A stretch of DNA of 6,198 nt from JAICLL01 sp035252155. Its GTDB lineage: Bacteria > Planctomycetota > Planctomycetia > Pirellulales > JAICIG01. The notes beneath the pieces are model-generated. The model searched no databases and was not told the DNA's origin. It saw only the letters and a list, made by a program, of their open reading frames with translations. The stretch covers positions 1 to 6,198 of the forward strand of contig DATFDL010000415.1 in NCBI GenBank assembly GCA_035252155.1, given 5' to 3'. The position numbers were made by a program, and so were the translations under genes. Every line of letters begins with the position of its first letter. Position 1 is the stretch's first letter. Below are positions 4,167 to 6,198 of the stretch, in pieces.

Positions 4167-5566
4167 CAGCCAAACAACGGCAGCACCCTGCCGTCCGTCA
4201 GCGGAAGGCTTCGACCGAGGTTATCCACAACGCGCGTGTCGGGCGAGATGCCCAGCGCGTGAAAGATTGTCGCATGCAGGTCGGCGGGGCCGCAAGGCTG
4301 GTCGAGCGGGGCGGCGCCGATGCGATCCGAGCGGCCATACACCTGGCCGCCTTTCACGCCACCGCCCGCCAGCGCTACCGAATAGCAGAACGGGAAGTGA
4401 TCTCGTCCCGCATTCGATGTGCTGATTTTGGGCGTGCGGCCAAATTCCGTCAGCCATACGACCAGCGTCTGGTCGAGCAGGCCACGGGCGGACAGGTCAT
4501 TGATGAGCGCCGAACTGGCTCGCTCAAGTGGCGGCAGCAGATCACGTTTTAGCCGATTAAAATTGTCGCCGTGCGTGTCCCAATGATCGCCCGCAGCGCC
4601 ATTCAGATCGCCCGCCGCGCAGACCACAGTCACGGCCGGCACGCCTTGCTCAACGAGCCTTCGTGCCAAGAGCGCGCTTTGACCGCCGATGTGGTCGCCG
4701 TAGGCTTCGCGAATTTTCGGCGGCTCATTCTCCAGGTTGAAGGCGCCACGCACCCGTGGGTTCGCAAGCATGTCGATCGCCATCTGGCGGAAGCCGTGAT
4801 AGGCTCGCACGTCGTCAGTCTGCGCAACGGGCCTGCTTTGGCTGGCCAGCGCCTGGGCAAGGTCGCTCCGCCGGCGGAAACGGCTGGCATCGACGCCGTC
4901 GACCGGCTCGACGCTCAGATTGCCAAGCTGCGGCGACACGCCGCCGTAGGGCTTGCCACCGCTGGGGCGAACAAAGAGGGCGTCGTACTTTTGACCGAGC
5001 CAGCCCGCCGTGTCGCCCGCCTGCCTGGTCTTGTTGTCGACCAGGAAGTACGGCATCTGCACGAACGCGGGCATCTCGGACGGCGCCGAAGAGAGCCGTG
5101 CGATCATGGCCCCCAGATTCGGCCAATCGGTTGACGAGGGCGGCAGGTTGGTGAACTGCTCGGCGTTCGGACTTGGATGCCCGGTCATGTTCCAGTACAT
5201 GCCGCGCCCGTGAAACGTTGAGCTGTGGTGCATCGACCGGATGATGGCGAGCCGATCGGTGAGCCGCGCGAGCAGGGGCATGTGCTCGCTAAGCTGGATT
5301 CCAGGCACCGCCGTTGCGATCGGCACGAACTCGCCGCGCACTTCGGCGGGCGCGTCGGGCTTTAAGTCCCAAGAATCGAGGTGGCTCATCCCGCCCCAGC
5401 AATAGAGCACGATGCACGACTTTGCCTTGCCCGAGCCAGTGCCGCCGCCCACCGCCCCGGCACGTCGCAGGCCAAGCAATTCGGGCAGTGCCAAACCCAT
5501 GGCGCCCGCGCTGACTCGCAGCCAATGCCGGCGAGACCTTTCGATTGTCGGCAGCGAAGTTCTCAT
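4166..5566 (-). CDS. DUF1501 family protein, Tat-exported
   Basis: A 466-residue protein of the DUF1501 family (alkaline phosphatase/sulfatase-like superfamily), abundant in Planctomycetes and of unproven biochemical function. The N-terminus carries a twin-arginine signal, SRRHWLR (11-17), followed by a hydrophobic stretch to about residue 34. Family blocks in order: CWGGMSHLDSWDLKP (56-70), RSMHHSSTFHGRGMYWNMTG (110-129), GDHWDTHGDNF (326-336), WLTEFGRTPKIS (371-382), GRDHFPFCYSVALAGGGVKG (387-406) and GPADLHATIFHALGI (426-440). The His/Asp-rich motifs resemble metal-binding phosphatase-type sites. An in-frame ATG at 5674 would add 36 residues translated from a palindromic intergenic repeat, so the start at 5566 next to the Tat motif is preferred. 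DUF1501 genes commonly sit beside a DUF1549/DUF1553 cytochrome-like partner. None is present here; the downstream overlapping gene is the SDR pseudogene. Confidence 0.95.
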   Translation of the reverse strand: MRTSLPTIERSRRHWLRVSAGAMGLALPELLGLRRAGAVGGGTGSGKAKSCIVLYCWGGMSHLDSWDLKPDAPAEVRGEFVPIATAVPGIQLSEHMPLLARLTDRLAIIRSMHHSSTFHGRGMYWNMTGHPSPNAEQFTNLPPSSTDWPNLGAMIARLSSAPSEMPAFVQMPYFLVDNKTRQAGDTAGWLGQKYDALFVRPSGGKPYGGVSPQLGNLSVEPVDGVDASRFRRRSDLAQALASQSRPVAQTDDVRAYHGFRQMAIDMLANPRVRGAFNLENEPPKIREAYGDHIGGQSALLARRLVEQGVPAVTVVCAAGDLNGAAGDHWDTHGDNFNRLKRDLLPPLERASSALINDLSARGLLDQTLVVWLTEFGRTPKISTSNAGRDHFPFCYSVALAGGGVKGGQVYGRSDRIGAAPLDQPCGPADLHATIFHALGISPDTRVVDNLGRSLPLTDGRVLPLFG

Positions 5567-5575
5567 GCGCCACGG

Positions 5576-5581
5576 ATTATA
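5576..5581 (-). promoter_or_regulatory. Consensus -10 close to the DUF1501 start
   Basis: The minus strand reads TATAAT at 5581-5576, only 9 nt before the ATG at 5566. No clear -35 is seen at 17 nt. Transcription would start at about 5569, making the mRNA leaderless or nearly so, which agrees with the absence of any Shine-Dalgarno in front of this ATG. Confidence 0.45.
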
Positions 5582-5630
5582 GCCGAAGTCATTCAGTGGG
5601 GCGATTGTGCAAGTGACGGTGGGGGCGAGC

Positions 5631-5663
5631 CCGTAGGCTGGGACGAGTGAAACGAGTCCCACC
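5631..5663. repeat. Palindromic intergenic repeat
   Basis: TGGGAC (5639-5644) pairs with GTCCCA (5656-5661) within the motif CCGTAGGCTGGGACGAG...GAGTCCCACC. From memory, similar GTAGGCTGGGAC...GTCCCACC elements are scattered between genes in planctomycetes and other bacteria. No second copy is in this window, so the dispersed-repeat identity is recall, not demonstrated. Confidence 0.5.
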
Positions 5664-5784
5664 TTTGCAGTCACCCAGGCGCACGGGCGAAATAAGCCAA
5701 ATGGTCCGACTTACTTCGCTCGGCCCCTCCTAATTTTTTAGGTCGTCATTGGGGAACGCGCTCGGTGGAGGTCAGCAAAGGCCG

Positions 5785-5812
5785 TTGCCAATCTCGCCGG
5801 CGCCGCAATAAT
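5785..5812 (+). promoter_or_regulatory. Probable guaB promoter
   Basis: TTGCCA (5785-5790) and AATAAT (5807-5812) each match the sigma-70-type consensus at 5 of 6 positions, with a 16-nt spacer. The predicted transcription start near 5819 would leave a leader of about 50 nt before the guaB ATG. Confidence 0.5.
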
Positions 5813-5868
5813 ACAAGTTTCCTCGAACCCGCCCCGCAAAACGCCCGGTCGCCATCCAGAGGCCCGAA

Positions 5869-6198
5869 ATGAACGATAAACTCAGCTCCGCCGGCATCAC
5901 CTTTGACGACGTTCTGCTCGAACCGCGCTATAGCGAAGTGGTGCCCGCCGATTGCGATGTCTCGACGCAACTCACCCGCCGCATCCGCCTGAATATTCCG
6001 CTGCTCAGCTCACCGATGGACACCGTGACCGAGAGCAACATGGCCATCGCGCTGGCTCAGGAGGGCGGCCTGGGCGTGATTCACAAAAACATGTCGATCG
6101 CCCGGCAGACCGAAGAGGTCGACAAGGTGAAGCGCAGCGCCAACGGCATCATCTTCGACCCCGTCACGCTGCCGCCCGAAGCCACCGTGACGCGGGCC
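5869..6198 (+). CDS. guaB: IMP dehydrogenase, N-terminal part (truncated by window edge)
   Basis: The first 110 codons of IMP dehydrogenase, which oxidises IMP to XMP with NAD+ in the committed step of guanine nucleotide synthesis in the cytosol. The reading frame stays open to the last base of the window. Family landmarks are ITFDDVLLEPRYSEVVP (10-26), the LNIPLLSSPMDTVTESNMAI block (about 41-60), GGLGVIHKNMS (66-76), and VKRSANGIIFDPVTLPP (about 87-103). The last block normally precedes the CBS (Bateman) regulatory domain, which would follow outside the window, as would the catalytic cysteine loop. The ATG is supported by AGAGG (5858-5862) at 6-nt spacing. The gene diverges from DUF1501 and appears to have its own promoter. 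Nothing odd was seen in the visible part. Confidence 0.97.
   Translation, partial: MNDKLSSAGITFDDVLLEPRYSEVVPADCDVSTQLTRRIRLNIPLLSSPMDTVTESNMAIALAQEGGLGVIHKNMSIARQTEEVDKVKRSANGIIFDPVTLPPEATVTRA

Larger units (their letters stand above)
5567..5868. other. Divergent intergenic region between DUF1501 and guaB
   Basis: About 300 nt without a supported gene. It contains a -10 for DUF1501 (5576-5581), a palindromic repeat (5631-5663), an AT-rich mini-hairpin CCTAA-TTTT-TTAGG (5729-5742), and a promoter-like pair for guaB (5785-5812). The stretch 5664-5728 shows nothing recognisable. Short ORFs here are unconvincing. Confidence 0.6.

Noticed and set aside
4571..5134. 187-residue plus-strand ORF opposite DUF1501
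   Set aside because: It is a shadow of the conserved DUF1501 frame, with no family features or upstream ribosome site of its own.
5729..5742. CCTAA-TTTT-TTAGG as a terminator for an upstream gene
   Set aside because: The stem is short and AT-rich, and no plus-strand gene ends nearby; the flanking genes diverge.

Overview
This 6.2-kb, GC-rich window looks like a chromosomal segment of a planctomycete, probably from the Pirellulales group. The lineage call is an inference. It rests on a Tat-signal DUF1501 protein (a family greatly expanded in Planctomycetes), a bacterial myo-inositol oxygenase, an Rpn-family nuclease of the type common in planctomycetes and cyanobacteria, and several short palindromic intergenic repeats. 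No rRNA, tRNA, CRISPR array or recognisable insertion sequence was seen.

Layout, left to right. Positions 1-303 carry no convincing gene. They hold a short palindrome (36-57) and a striking nested inverted repeat of about 145 bp (61-205) that looks like a MITE or REP-type element. Next comes a plus-strand run of four genes: a secreted PI-PLC/GDPD-like (AIM6-type) protein (304-1149); myo-inositol oxygenase (1136-2059), which overlaps it by 14 nt; a 50-residue ORF (2082-2234); and a 103-residue conserved hypothetical (2258-2569). The first two could work in sequence, one releasing inositol from a phospholipid-type head group and the other oxidising it to glucuronate, but the lipase activity is not proven.

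Converging on this run are three minus-strand genes: an Rpn-family PD-(D/E)XK nuclease (2648-3613), a decayed short-chain dehydrogenase (3659-4166), and a DUF1501 protein (4166-5566). The dehydrogenase start codon overlaps the DUF1501 stop codon. The dehydrogenase has lost about 75 central codons, including the NNAG region, and its C-terminus is thrown out of frame in a T run, so it is a pseudogene. The nuclease has its own extended -10 promoter (TGTTATAAT) abutting the old stop codon of the dead gene.

The right edge is a divergent intergenic region (5567-5868) with another palindromic repeat and promoter-like sequences facing both ways. It is followed by the first 110 codons of guaB (IMP dehydrogenase), which run off the window.

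The most interesting signal lies inside the nuclease gene. An internal ATG at 2911, preceded by a perfect AAGGAG at 6-nt spacing, would produce an 87-residue C-terminal protein that begins just before a run of four-residue glycine repeats. This matches the gene-within-a-gene toxin-antitoxin organisation (RpnL/RpnS) described for E. coli Rpn anti-phage proteins, and suggests the same arrangement in a distant planctomycete member.
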